NCBI GenBank assembly: GCA_021234155.1
Contig: JAJEKV010000001.1
Location: 31,944,177 to 32,008,176 of the forward strand
Length of the DNA stretch: 64,000 bases
Direction: 5' to 3'
From: Isoetes taiwanensis
Lineage: Eukaryota > Streptophyta > Lycopodiopsida > Isoetales > Isoetaceae
The notes below the pieces were generated by a model that was given only the letters and a program-made list of their open reading frames with translations, made no database searches and was not told the DNA's origin. Shown one piece after another: positions 1 to 11,085 of this stretch. A program made the position numbers and the translations under genes. How positions within the stretch are numbered: position 1 is the stretch's first letter; each line of letters opens with the position of its first letter.

Positions 1-136
1 AAATACTAATGGTGCGCTAAATAAACTATGGTGTGATAGAATAATAAACTATGGTGGAAAATTAGATGGATAGATAGATAAAATGATGCTCCGCAAAAAT
101 AACCTCTGGCCCTTGAAATTGCCTTTTTACTCGGTT

Positions 137-690
137 GCCTTTCTCGTTTCGCGAGTGGAGAAAGGCCCTAAACCCCGTTGCTTTTGTCGCCTTTCTCGAC
201 CTTGGCGAGTTGAGAAAGGCCTTCTGACCCCTAAAACCTGGCGTTTTTACGCTTTGCTGCCTTTCTCGACTCGCGAGTCGAGAAAGGCCTTCTAACCCCT
301 AAAACCTGCGTTTTTTGCTTTGGTACGCCTTTCTCGACTCGCGAAGTCGAGAAAGGCCTTATTCCCTAAAACTGCATTTTTTCGCTTTTGTTGCCTTTTC
401 GACTCGCGAGTCGAGAAAGGCCTTCTGACCCCTAAAACTTGTGTTTTTCGCTCTGAGCTGCCTTTCTCGACTCGCGAGTCGAGAAAGGCCCTTCACCCTA
501 AAACTGCGTTTTCGCTCTGGTTTGTCTTTCTCGACTCGCGAGTCGAGAAAGGCCTTCTGACCCCTAAAAACCTGCATTTTTTTGTTTTGTTTGCCTTTTC
601 TCGACCTTGAAGTCGAGAAAGGCCTTCCCCCCCTAAAACTTGCGTTTTTAAACTTTGGTTGCCTTTCTCGACTCGCGAAGTCGAAAGGCT
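137..690. repeat. Palindromic minisatellite, nine units of about 66 bp
   Basis: Nine tandem units begin near 137, 189, 259, 327, 392, 460, 523, 592 and 661. Each carries an inverted repeat whose centre in the best copies is CTCGACTCGCGAGTCGAG, extended by CTTT/AAAG on each side, followed by a spacer resembling TTCTGACCCCTAAAACCTGCG. The units at 259, 460 and 523 are near-perfect palindromes; others have one-base bulges or single changes. Open frames run through it on both strands only because the unit lacks stops; they are not genes. Confidence 0.95.
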
Positions 691-791
691 CTCAGCCTTT
701 GTATTTTCCAAAAATGGCCCTAAGAACTGTGTTTTATTTTAATTTTTTTGCCTGTAGCATCACTTGTCTAACTTGATTTTGTCTTTTGCAG

Positions 792-939
792 TTCTTATCT
801 CGACCAGATAGTACATGCTTGGGAGCAATGAAAAGACCAGTTCATTGAAGAAAGATGTCGAGAAGAGGGTGGTGACATCAGTTGGACATACAAGCACGTG
901 CCCTATGAAGGAACTCCTCATACAAATTTCTATCGCCCC
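792..939 (+). pseudogene. Exon-like remnant, unrecognised
   Basis: The stretch is bounded by an acceptor-like TTTTGCAG (783-791) and a donor-like GTAAGT just after CGCCCC near 938. One frame reads sensible protein with motifs such as DISWTYKHVPYEGTPHTNFY, but an in-frame TGA lies near 829-831. I do not recognise the family. It may be a decayed exon; the frame also continues without stop past the donor to about 1059. Confidence 0.25.
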
Positions 940-1227
940 GTAAGTTGCTCAGTGACTTGGGACAGAGCTCTCCGCCGCTTTTGCACTAGGTGGTTCATGT
1001 GTGAAGAGGGTGTAATCATTGTGATAATACGACCACTATGGTCGCTTCACCCACTGTAATATATATTGTAATGAGCCCATTTATAAATATAAGGTATCTC
1101 AAAACTAGTATTTTTTGGTGATTAAGTAAACAATTTGCTTAATTTTTGTTGGAATTTGTGATCTCTTGTCTACCACCTAAGAGAATAGAGCCAAAATGTC
1201 TTGGTAAAGGAATGCACAGTAACAGAC

Positions 1228-1344
1228 AAAAATTCGAATTAAGGACAGTTTTCGGGTCGGGGTGCTCCTTTTTGTGTAAAATAACAGAGTTCCGAAAAAA
1301 AGTGGGAATGGAATGAGTCCCACTTTAATTAAATACGACTTATG
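1228..1344 (-). repeat. Dispersed repeat, inverted copy of 39034-39150
   Basis: Read on the minus strand this segment matches 39034-39150 with few changes (shared landmarks: TAAGTCGTATTTAATTAAAG, GGAGCACCCCGACCCGAAAA). The other copy lies just past a solo LTR inside the nest that splits the Copia element. No coding capacity; origin unknown. Confidence 0.85.
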
Positions 1345-2156
1345 TCTATACAGACGTTTAACTTTACTTCTCTTTACCCACATAGCCGATGTGAAGCCGA
1401 CTCCTTTCATAGGCTTCCGCCTTTTCTTTGTCAAACTTAGCATGAGAACTCTCAGGGACTTCTTCTGCAACACGAACATGGGCAATCTCTGCAGCAGGTC
1501 GTGCTACTTGTTTCTTAGCAGCTTCATTTTCCTTTTGTTCATTTGAACCTCATGAATACGCAACCAACAACAAATATCAAGTTAAAATGTCTCCAAACAA
1601 AGGAATTGCAAGTTTTCTGTAAGCCACAAACAAAGCAGCATACTGACCTTGCTATCACATCTTAAAGAAAAAGGTAAAATTAACATGCAGGTATTTTCTG
1701 TTAACTCTAACCCTATGGAACTTCAAGCATAACTACCATTTCACTGGCATCACGCAGTGCAAGCATATTCCACAGCTTTAATTTATCTCTTGTAAAACTA
1801 CTTCTCTTTCTCCTTTATGCTAGCAGCATTCATTATTTTCTTTTTACAATAATTTGCTCTCTATTATTAAACAACTGCAATTCACATATGCTTTCACAAC
1901 TCATTTCCATAATTTAGTAGAATAATATGCTGCTGTAGGATCCCAATTTTAAACTATTAGATTGCTACGACATTCTTTTAAAGAATTACGACGCAGCATC
2001 TACAGTCTACATCTTTCTTCTATCATCTAAGTTTTCCTTTTTCTATGAACGCACATCATAAAGATACTATCCAGTAACGTACTTAATCCTGACAGAACAA
2101 AACCTGGAAACGCTGTAAGGCCCTAACACAGAATTTTTTTAACAAGATCAACTTAC
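1345..2156. other. AT-rich non-coding stretch
   Basis: No supported gene. The right end (2100-2156), read on the minus strand, resembles the leader after the primer site of the small LTR element at 20108-20160, so part of it is probably leader of the LTR element whose LTR lies at 2171-2938. Confidence 0.5.
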
Positions 2157-2168
2157 GCTCTGATACCA
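2157..2168 (-). other. tRNA-iMet primer-binding site
   Basis: On the minus strand this reads TGGTATCAGAGC, complementary to the 3' end of plant initiator-Met tRNA, two bases after the LTR end at 2171. It is the typical minus-strand priming site of Ty1 and Ty3 elements. Confidence 0.85.
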
Positions 2169-2170
2169 AT

Positions 2171-2938
2171 TGATACAAACGGTCTTTTCTACCTGCAAAA
2201 CTGGCAGTCACGGTTAGTCAAAACAACCTGGAAACTCCAGATAAGATCTTCTGGCACCACTTATCCACCCAACCGGGCTTTGATTTGCAAACACGGCAAG
2301 TCTATGCTCAAATTCCTCCCAGTTCTGAGAGTCTGCTAACCAGCTGGATAGCCTCTCTGGGATTCTCTGGAATTCTCTAGAGCTATAGAAGATACTCTAT
2401 TCAACCACAAATTATCAAGAGACCTTCTGTAGACAGACATCTGGCCCCGCCAAACACTTTCGGCTGACTCTAATCTACCGATCAATTGCTACTTATGTTG
2501 TTTTAAAAAGGTATTACGAATCTAATTTTGGATTGCCTTTTACTTTTTATGCTAAATCCGTCTACCTTTTTCTGAAGATCAGCCAGTTACGCTCGCCCAA
2601 GAGCTAATTCCGGCCTTCCAGGCCCTTTTCTGCTGAAAATCAGCCATTTCCGGAAGATCCCTGGATCTGCTCCAGTACATCCGGCAGTTCCACTTGCCGT
2701 TGCTGCTGGTCGCACAATTGTAGCGACCTTTTTCATTAGTTTTTACTTTTCATTATTTCAATGGTTAAGGTTTCAATAGTTCCTTTCTTTTATTTAAGCG
2801 GTTCCTTAACTTTAGTTATAACCTTTAAGGCTTCTATCAATCAATCAAGATTACAAAATATCTATCTAACCCCTTGCCTCTGTGTTTGTCTCTGCAAATC
2901 ATTCCTCTGAGCCACGCCCCCAAGCTAGTGCCGTATCA
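2171..2938 (-). mobile_element. LTR of a non-autonomous LTR retrotransposon
   Basis: 768 bp beginning TGATAC and ending GTATCA. Read on the minus strand, its start (TGATACGGCACTAGC), a GGCTCAGAGG block, the internal text and the end before the primer site match the LTRs at 19535-20093 and 20967-21693, so it is an older member of that family. No second LTR or coding region is visible, so it is a truncated element or a solo LTR with primer site. Confidence 0.8.
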
Positions 2939-3113
2939 CTATCATTGCAGCATATGCCCAACATGGTCATGAAGCAGAAGCTCTCTTGACTTTCAGAAGC
3001 TCTCTTGTCTTTCACTCTGATTCAACAGGTGGGCACACACCTTTGCGCGTCTAGACAGTTTAGCAGCTCTACTCTCTATACAGATGTTCCTTGCATGCAA
3101 GCCGCTCCTCAAC

Positions 3114-3640
3114 ATGGAGAGAATCGTGAACCGTAAACGCCCTCGTTCTCCAAGCTCATCTTCGTCTTCCTCCAAGACCTCTTCCTCTTTCTTGACTCCG
3201 GATTCTTCTGCTTCCTCTTCCAGTGAGCTTTCTTATTACTCTGAGTATTCTGCCTACTACTAGTGAAGAAATTCTTCCTGATAGTAGTGCAGAAGCGCCA
3301 GAGTTCAGTGATCCAGTGAGCTTAGAAAACCTATTTCAGGAGAACCAGGTGCAGGATGAAGACTCTTCTGGCGAGCAGGAAGAAAGCCAATACTCCTCCC
3401 CCTCGGTTGAGCCAGCAAACCCTGAAGTGGAAATCTTGTCCCACAAGATTATCCATTGCAGCTTCTCCAAGCAGACCATTACAGCTTTTCTGGAAATGGA
3501 GGTGAATATAGAAGCTGAGGTTTTGGAATGGGCCTCGGACAGGCCATATGGAATGTGTGTACGTTAGGCATGAAGAAAAATGGTGCCTATATGAAATACG
3601 AAGTGTAACCTTTCAGTGCGAGCTATGCCCCCGGCTTTGA
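3114..3640 (+). pseudogene. Ser-rich unrecognised protein, copy 1 (frameshifted)
   Basis: The frame starts with basic MERIVNRKRPRSPS, then a serine run, then an acidic Ser/Glu-rich middle and a C-terminus with CSFSKQTITAFLEMEV and ending FQCELCPRL before TGA 3638-3640. Against the second copy (7248-7678) it lacks five bases near 3257, which breaks the frame after SEYS, and about 18 bp near 3540. The basic N-terminus looks like a nuclear-localisation signal. The protein family is not recognised. The sequence lies directly beside Harbinger copy 1, so it may be an accessory gene of that transposon or a captured host gene. Confidence 0.55.
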
Positions 3641-3676
3641 ATCAAAAAAATCATGATTTGTCTCACTTTTTTTTTC

Positions 3677-5918
3677 TCTTGTCCATTTTCTTTTTGTAAC
3701 AGGCTTTTGTTATATATAAAATGGCATGCATGCCATTTTTTTGCTGATGTGATTGCTCGGGATCTGACAAATGAAAAACATTGTATCCATCTATTCATGC
3801 AAATTACCTATGCTCATTGGAAGGCGTGCATTTTTTTGTTTTGTATTGTGAAGTCATTTGACTCACTCAGATTGTAACAGGCTGCTCTGATGCTGAACTG
3901 TTTTGAACAGGGCAGCATATGCCCATGTAATGAAATCTTATGAATATAAACTTGGTTTATCCTATTTGTACCTGTACTCTTGATTTCTTATAGGCTTCTT
4001 TGTTCTTTAATGTGAAGTCATTTGACTCACAATGTCTGTAACAGGCTGCTCAGTATTTTTAATGAAATGTTTTGAGCTCTACACTATATGTTGGAAATTA
4101 AGCTCTAAACTTATGCTTCAAACATATTTATTTTTTCATCATTCTGTAAAAATGCAGGACAGAGAATTAAAGAGGTCAAATCGAATAGAATTGAATTATG
4201 GATTTCATTTTTTTTGTCTACAAAATTCATTCAGAGGATCACATGTCCATCTAGATTCTTAAATAATACGTGCCTCATTTGATCACCTTGTTTTTTCAAG
4301 GACCTGTTCATGGCTTCTGTTTCATAGTAATATATTGGTGGAGGATCGTCTTCAATTGGCAGCATGTCCCAGCCCTTGTCTTCCATTATACAAAAGTTCC
4401 AAAGAACACAACATGCATGTATGATCTTGGAGGCTTTGACAACATGTACGGGCAAGTGTTTCAGAATTCTGAATTTCTCCGTGACAATGCCAAATCCATT
4501 TTCTACACACACTCTGCCCCTACAAATCCTTTTGTTAAACTTACCATAAGCACCCTGATTTTGAGGAAAGACTTTAAGGAGAAAGGGCCTGCTAGAATAA
4601 GCTGAATCACCTAATAGTAGTGGTGGAATAGTTACCTGAACCTCTTGGTCAGTAGGCTGCCCCTTCTTCAGTTTTCTGCCACTCAGAGTCACCACTGGTT
4701 CTTGCAAAATTTGTCTGGAAGCAATTTTATTATAGATGGAGCTCTTCTTGAACTGGTTGGAATCATGGTCTGAACCTGTTCTTGTTACACAAATATTTAT
4801 AAACAATCTGCTATGTATCACAATTCCTTGCATGAGACATGAGTGCCTCTTATGTCTGCTGTAATAGTCATCCCCATTATCCTTTTTTTTTGGGTTTCCT
4901 CCATAAGAAGATGTGGGAACCGTCAACTGCACCATATATATTGGGCAACCCAGTTGCATCATGGAATTCCTTAATATACTGAGTTAATCTTGCTCCTGTA
5001 GGCATAGCAATAAACCGTTTATACAACGTTGCCTTCGAGGCCAATACAAGAGTGACTTTCTTGGTATATTTTTGCACTGTTGCTTTCCCAACTGAAAATC
5101 TTTGTCCCACATGTAAGGGCATATCCCCGTGTGCTAGAAAATACAGAACCATAGCAACTGCTTTCCTTGGATCAACAGGGGGCCTTACTTTAATCCCGGG
5201 CCTGACGAGATAAGGCACAATTAAACCTACCAGTCTCTCAAATGTGGCCCTTTTCATCCTGTAAAATTGGTGCCACATATCGTCTTCAAAGGATGGCAGA
5301 CAATTCCAAGCATGGTTATCGATATTATCCCACTGTGTTCTTTGCCTTGGAGCAATCCAAAATCTTCTTGGTGGCCTTCTAACCCTACTGGAACCCGATA
5401 CCATTAAAGCTGCAGATGCGCAAAAATGCAAGCCATTGTTATCTTCTAAAACTTCATCATCGAACAGGGTCATTGGGTCTTCGAGCTCGTTGAGCGCAAG
5501 TAGCTGCAAACAGTATCTCTGGAATGCAAATCCGAGTGTCAAAGCCCGAAAAAGCATGGCAATCATGCCAAGAATAACCAGATCCATGGTTTAGCGGCCG
5601 GAATTGAAAGCGTAGAGAGGCAAAACTAGAAATGAAATATCCCACATAGGCTGCCGAACCAAGAAAAAACAGACTTGAATATCCCACAATTTGGCACCCG
5701 AATGGAACGTTACGGTCGAATTATCCCACAAAGAACTCGTCGGCCGGAATGGATGCAGGATCGAAAATCCGGCAAACAGCAAAAATTGTGCCCATAACCG
5801 AGGCTGTTAAGCTTCGAGAGACAATTGTCTCTCCTCTCCTCCCAAAAAAATACGTACATTTAGGGGAGGAGCCGTATGTGACGAGAGATGGGGTTTTTTA
5901 CAAGCATGTGGCCGACCT
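3677..5918 (-). mobile_element. PIF/Harbinger element, copy 1 (shared core)
   Basis: This span aligns with 13178-15351 almost throughout, including the non-coding flanks of the transposase. Beyond 5918 it runs into a GT/GA microsatellite and beyond 3677 into the Ser-rich gene, so the true termini are obscured. The coding strand is minus. Confidence 0.8.
4231..5587 (-). pseudogene. Harbinger (DDE_Tnp_4, HARBI1-like) transposase, frameshifted
   Basis: Read on minus from ATG 5585-5587. The first frame (5587-4877) holds the N-terminal region, a helix-turn-helix-like stretch (VGQRFSVGKATVQ) and the first catalytic Asp in AVDGSH. A frameshift in the T-rich run near 4885-4900 moves the rest to a second frame (4962-4231), which holds the second Asp in LLGDSAYSSRPF, the catalytic Glu in RVCVENGFGIV, and a C-terminal tail of about 70 residues lost in copy 2. 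With the shift it cannot make a full enzyme. The family cuts and pastes DNA with 3-bp (TWA) target duplications. Confidence 0.9.
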
Positions 5919-5927
5919 CTGTGTCTC

Positions 5928-6053
<126 letters not shown>

Positions 6054-6105
6054 GTTGGCCACATGCTGACTTAGAGATATCCAACTCTCACCTTGAGAGA
6101 TGATT

Positions 6106-6129
6106 CGCCCCTAACAGCCGTTAGGGGCG
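6106..6129. repeat. Perfect hairpin, 10-bp arms
   Basis: CGCCCCTAAC, a four-base loop AGCC, then GTTAGGGGCG. The arms resemble the CCCCTAAGGGCG ends of the repeat at 7713, so this may be a collapsed transposon terminus. Confidence 0.7.
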
Positions 6130-6269
6130 TTTTCATTGCCCACTAACCATACAATTAGGCTTAATTTTCGCTGCCTGAAAAAACTGGCCGAAATATTTCC
6201 CACACCGAAAACCAGGGGCGCCAGATTCAAAAGATTCACTCACAATATCAGAGGATGCCTGAATTTCGC

Positions 6270-6990
6270 TCAATACTCGTTTGGATCTCTTTCCTTTGGC
6301 TGTCTTGGTGATGGAATTGGCTCAGAATTTGTCTCCAAATGCACATCCATGGAGAGCTGGCCTGTCATTTTCCGGGTCCTTCTTGGTGCAATTTTTTCAA
6401 CCCGAGGAGGCACGAAAGGCTTGCTGCTTGCTGGCAAAGCATATCGAGAGGCCTTAGACATCTGAATCCAAATAATTGTAGGGGAATAAGGAAGACATAA
6501 AACGAAATTGAGGTTCAAAACTTAATGTATGAATGCTCAAAAAACAGAATGCAAATGGGTGCGAAATCTGACGAATACTCACTGGAAGAGGAAGCAGAAG
6601 AATCCGGAGTCAAGAAAGAGGAAGAGGTCTTGGGGTGTTTTTTTGTTAGTGGTGTACAAAAAAACGAAATTCAAGCACTAAATCAGCACCTCCATAGGTA
6701 ACATGTGTGATCAGGGCTTCACATTACCAATATACTCATTATGTTATACATAACTAAAGAACATCCCAATATTTTTTGAAGCGCAATGAGGGGCAAGGGA
6801 AGGGCAATGAAGGGTAGCTTGAAGGGCAATCATCACTAAACCAGCACCTGTGTCGTGACATGCTAAAGTGTACATCACTAGTAAAAAAGGACTCCTTGGA
6901 GGAAGACGAAGATGAGCTTGGAGAACGAGGGCGTTTACGGTTCACGATTCTCTCCATCTTGAGGAGCGGCTTGCATGCAAGGAATTCAGA
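6270..6990 (-). pseudogene. Ser-rich unrecognised gene, inverted 5' part
   Basis: On minus, 6990-6890 repeats 3080-3180 (the MERIVNRKRPRSPS start) and 6625-6574 repeats 3170-3225; about 265 bp of unrelated sequence separates the two pieces. After 6574 a good donor GTGAGT appears, and an acceptor TTCAG precedes an ATG near 6461 that opens a basic frame (MSKASRYALPASSK), so this copy may preserve an intron absent from copy 1. Its 3' half lies at 7248-7678 in the opposite direction, so the locus has been inverted. Confidence 0.5.
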
Positions 6991-7247
6991 AAGCTTAAAT
7001 AGCCTTTATGAATTTGGGTGATTGCGACTAGAAGACAATAATTAATACTAAAAAAATAGGCCAGTACAAGTCATTCAATATTTAGGATTACTAGTGGGTT
7101 TGAGACAGTTCCAAAATAGAATTTCTAAAAAGCAGAAAACTGAAAACGAACCTCTAGTCCTTGTTCTTGGCAGCCAGTTTTGCAATTTCGAGCAATGTCT
7201 CCTTTGTCATTTCACAAATGCTTTGAGTCATTGCAGCCATGGACTCA

Positions 7248-7678
7248 GCAACTACTCTGAGTATTCTTCATGGCCTACTACTAGTGAAGAAATTCTTCCT
7301 GATAGTAGTGCAGAAGCGCCAGAGTTCAGTGATCCAGTGAGCTTAGAAAACCTATTTCAGGAGAACCAGGTGCAGGATGAAGACTCTTCTGACGAGCAGG
7401 AAGAAAGTCAATACTCCTCCCCCTCGGTCGAGCCAACAAACCCTGAAGTGGAAATCTTGTCCCACAAGATTATCCATTGTAGCTTCTCCAAGTAGACCAT
7501 TACAGCTTTTCTGGAAATGGAGGTGAATATAGAAGCTGAGGATTTGGAATGGGCCTCAAATTCTGCCAAGAACCGGACAGGCCATATGGAATGTGTGTAC
7601 GTTAGGCATGAAGAAAAATGGTGCCTACATGAAATACGAAGTGTAACCTTTCAGTGCGAGCTATGCCCCCGGCTTTGA
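7248..7678 (+). pseudogene. Ser-rich unrecognised protein, copy 2, 3' part
   Basis: Matches 3227-3640. It keeps the five bases missing in copy 1, so the acidic Ser/Glu-rich frame runs intact from YSEYSSWPTTSEEI, but a TAG at 7494-7496 interrupts it (the matching codon in copy 1 is CAG). It retains the segment SNSAKNRT that copy 1 lost, and ends with FQCELCPRL and TGA 7676-7678. Family not recognised. Confidence 0.55.
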
Positions 7679-7712
7679 ATAAAAAAAATCATGATTTGTC
7701 TCACTTTTTTTT

Positions 7713-7880
7713 GGGTTGCCCCTAAGGGCGCAAACCTTCGTTGGTGTGAGCATGTGGCATATTCCAAGTATATGCCAGTATATACCCGAAATATGCCGAT
7801 GACTGCCCCAAACCCATTATTGGCTGTAAACTGGCGGTGGCTTCTATTGCTTGGCAGCCACTCTCGAAACCGGCTAACTG
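7713..7880 (+). repeat. Transposon-end repeat, member 1
   Basis: Starts GGGTTGCCCCTAAGGGCG and continues with TATGCC-rich text also seen at 12587-12745 and 15738-15850. It begins abruptly after a T-run that in copy 1 continues into the Harbinger core, so a recombination or insertion joint lies at 7712/7713. The start resembles the terminal inverted repeat of Harbinger copy 2. Confidence 0.65.
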
Positions 7881-8209
7881 GAGAATGCGATGAATCAGAG
7901 GACTTTCAATCAATTAATCTTGTTGTCTATAACCTTTGTGATCAAAGCTATAGATCTCCGCCCAAGACTCTTAAGTGCATGCTGCATGTCATTCCGGCTC
8001 TGCATGGCAAGGCTTTCCTTATAAAATCAGGTAGCAGATTCTATGTATGATGATTGAGAAAGTTGACGATGCTGCACCATATAGGGTATGGCTCTTGCAA
8101 TTCAATCATAGTTTTTCTTATTTTTTAATACCATTTCAGTGATTTTTTTGGCTGCAGAAGCATCGCTTGATGGGATTTAGCGATGGAGTTTGAAGACTTG
8201 ACAGCAAAG

Positions 8210-9345
8210 GTGACTGAACTCGACAATGGAGCATCTCTGATATGCCGGATTTGCCCTTCCTTTGGCCTTATGCTTGCCATTTACATGGGACAGGGACAGT
8301 TGAAGGAAGCTCTTGAAGTGCTCTTGAAGTCTTTCAGAATGCACCTGATAGAAATACCTATTCATGGAATACTATTCTTAAGGTTACATCAAGGAAGGAT
8401 ACATCAAGGAAGCTTTCCAGCTTTTCGAGGAAATGCCAATGACAGATGTGGTTTCATGGAGTTTAATGATTGATTGATGTGCTAAATTAGGAAAAATTGA
8501 AGTTGCCTTCCAACTCTTCGAACAAATGCCATATCGAAATGCAGTATCATGGAACACTATCATTGCAGCTTATGCTCAATCTGGTAAGCTTAACCAGGCT
8601 GTTCATCTTATCCTACAAATGCACCAACTATATGTAATCTCGTGGACTACAATTCTTGCAGCGTACTGCCAGAAAGGGCAGCAGGATGAAGCTTACGAAC
8701 TTTTCCAAGAAATGCCTGCTCGTAATATTGCCTCCTGGAATGCACTCCTCTCTGGCTATACATCAAATGGTCAGTCCAAAAAAGCTTTGGAACTTTTTCA
8801 AGGAATGTCCAACAAGAATCTGGCCTCATGAAATGCCATGATCTTTGCATATACTCAGAATGGGGCTGTCAAAGAGGCCACTGAACTTTTCGGACAAATG
8901 AATGAAAGGAATATAGTATCATGGAATACCATAATAGCAGGACATGGGAAGCATGGGAAATTCATGGATGCTCTTCAATTGTTTTATCAAATGCAAAAAG
9001 ATGGTATGAAGCCTGATGAAGCGAGTTTCATTAGCCTTCTTGATGCATGCACAAGGAATGCAGACTCACTGAAGATAAGAAGCTACATAAAGCAATAATA
9101 AGTGCTGGTTTGAAGTCAGATGTTGCTATCCAGATTGCATTGGTAGACATGTATGCCAAATGTGGGAGCTTAGAAGATGCAAGCTCAGCTTTGAGTAATG
9201 GTGAACAGGATTTTATGCTTGTGGACTGCTATGCTTGGTGCCTTTGGTCAGCATGAATTAGGCAACGAGGCATTTGAAGCTTTTGAAAAAATGGGACTCA
9301 AAGGCATAATGCCTGATGTTGTCAGTTTTAGCAGTATTATATAGG
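8210..9345 (+). pseudogene. PLS-type PPR pseudogene
   Basis: Conceptual reading gives PPR motifs in series (SWNTIIAAYAQSGKLNQAVH, SWNALLSGYTSNGQ, SWNTIIAGHGKHGK, ALVDMYAKCGSLEDA). The gene is dead: frameshifts near 8390, 8465, 9060 and 9210, a stop near 8475, and a TGG to TGA change at 8829-8831 in the motif AS(W)NAM. The last readable piece ends with PDVVSFSSII and TAG near 9341. Intact members of this family bind organellar RNA. It resembles the intact gene at 59988 in motif style but is not a recent copy. Confidence 0.85.
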
Positions 9346-10379
9346 ATGCAGGTTCTGCCTTGATAGGAGGTTTTTTATAAATGTTGTAGTTCATCTGTCT
9401 GTATAACAGAAATGAGTTCTCCATATTGGCTTTGTTCTTGCAAACTCTATGACTGGTAGCATTTGTGATACGACACATATTTCCTTCCTTTTCATCATAA
9501 CGCCACAAAGTACGGTGCACTTGCTAATCAAATGATCTTATAGTGTTGTTTGAAGCAGAGGACGTACCAAACTGCCGAAGAAAAGGCACCTTTATTTTTT
9601 AATAGCTCAAAATTCCTGAACATCATGTAAGTTTTTCATGATATGCTTTCTGATAAGATTCTAGACAATTGACTTATGGGCTAAGAACAATGGTTATACA
9701 GATAGGAAAACTTGCTTGCAAATAGAACCTCCAAAACAGCAAAATAATGTGATGCATAGATCATGCTTCCAGGCCTGACCTAATCTCAAGCATGTTTGAA
9801 TCTCAGTCACAGGTTTAAGAATTGTGCTTCTAACAGGATTCATTTACAGAAAATTGATTCAAGTAATATATGTGCTTGAATTATAAGCGAATGGACATTG
9901 CTCTGAAGAAACGCAAGTACACTGAAAGGAAGCAAAAATACATCCAGCAAGAAACCCATTATAACTTCTGCCACTCTTTTGCTAGTTAGATCTTTATTTG
10001 CTCGCTAAAGCAGAAACAAAACAAGGTGATCTGTTCTATGTTCCTCAGTTTGAAGATGCATTTACTGTTCCTGATGTTGGACTGAGATTGGTTCCTGCAT
10101 CTTCTTCTGCCTTAAAATGTCAAAAGTTATAGTGGGATTGATAACAGGGCCCTCTCATGTCAATTCTTGAATGGTGTTGCCAGTTATATCATCTGTGCAA
10201 TGCTGACCATATCCCAGGGTTGATAGCAATAGTTGAAGTTTTTTTCCCTTTCGCGGAATCCAGGATTAACCTAGGTATTTTCTTGCTTTTTAAGTGCATT
10301 AGGCTTGGCAGTGGGCAGTGCATTTGTTTGGGGTCTGGGTTCGGGAACTCCTGGAAGACAGCCCTCTGTGAGGACCCGT
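9346..10379. other. Non-coding stretch
   Basis: No supported gene, RNA or repeat was recognised; short frames only. Confidence 0.5.
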
Positions 10380-10640
10380 GGATCTAACAGGAGAGTCCGG
10401 GGGAATATGTCACGCGGGATTTGCAAGAAGAGAAGAAAAAGAAGAAAACAGAACAAATGAGAGAAAGATGATAAGCTTCCTTGATATCAATGATGAAAAT
10501 ACATGAGCTCTCGCAATAGAGAGAAAACTGAAAGGAGACAAGACTCAAAACTCATCTAAAAACTTATGTGCTAACTCTACTCATATATATAGTACAATGG
10601 CCTTGGGCCCAATATAGACACTCTGACTGATCTCGGTGCC
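10380..10640 (-). mobile_element. Possible LTR fragment
   Basis: On minus there is a TATA-like CTATATATATGAG, then a pyrimidine-rich leader with TTGATATCAAGGAAGC, ending near GGATCCACGGGTCCTCACA-like text. This layout is typical of plant LTR U3-R-U5 regions. No partner LTR or primer site was found, so this stays tentative. Confidence 0.35.
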
Positions 10641-10733
10641 GACTCCTGGAAGGAGGCCTGATTTGCAGGAATGTTGGCGGTGCCTCTTGAAGTGCCTAGA
10701 ATCACGCTGACGCTGACGCGGGCGGTGACGGGC

Positions 10734-10998
10734 CGTCACTTGTCTGAGCGGCGCCTCTTGTTGACAGCCACAGGCTTTGACTGCGTGGTCTGCTGCTTGG
10801 TCTTCTGCGGAGCCTTGGATGTCTGACCCGTGGCTGACTGAGGATCCTTGAGCTTGACCTGGTCTGTCGTATGCATGAATAGTCCTGTACCAGGAGGCAC
10901 AGGACTAACAGCATTGACAGAGGTTTGCTCCTGCCCAGAGTTGTCCTGCCATGATTTGGGGTCATTGTGGTTGGTGTCCAGTTTCTTCCATTCTGGGC
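10734..10998 (-). CDS. C-terminal end of an unrecognised protein
   Basis: A minus frame lacking a clear start reads PEWKKLDTNHNDPKSW, then a Gln/Thr/Lys-rich tail ending KPVAVNKRRRSDK before TGA near 10734-10736. The tail looks like a nuclear signal or a basic gag tail. With LTR-like sequence just downstream it may belong to a retrotransposon. No function is claimed. Confidence 0.3.
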
Positions 10999-11085
10999 AT
11001 CACCATGGGGCATCACCGTGGGTTTGATGATCGGTTGCAGTTTATATACAGGAATGCTTGTTTTGCTGAGACTTCGGGCATGTCA

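Noticed and set aside
83-776. Overlapping open frames on both strands through the palindromic minisatellite
   Set aside because: They follow from the repeat unit having no stops; the peptides are simple repeats of the palindrome and spacer.
8829-8831. TGA read as tryptophan (alternative code) in the PPR gene
   Set aside because: The same gene has frameshifts and other stops, and the intact PPR gene uses TGG for all SWN motifs.
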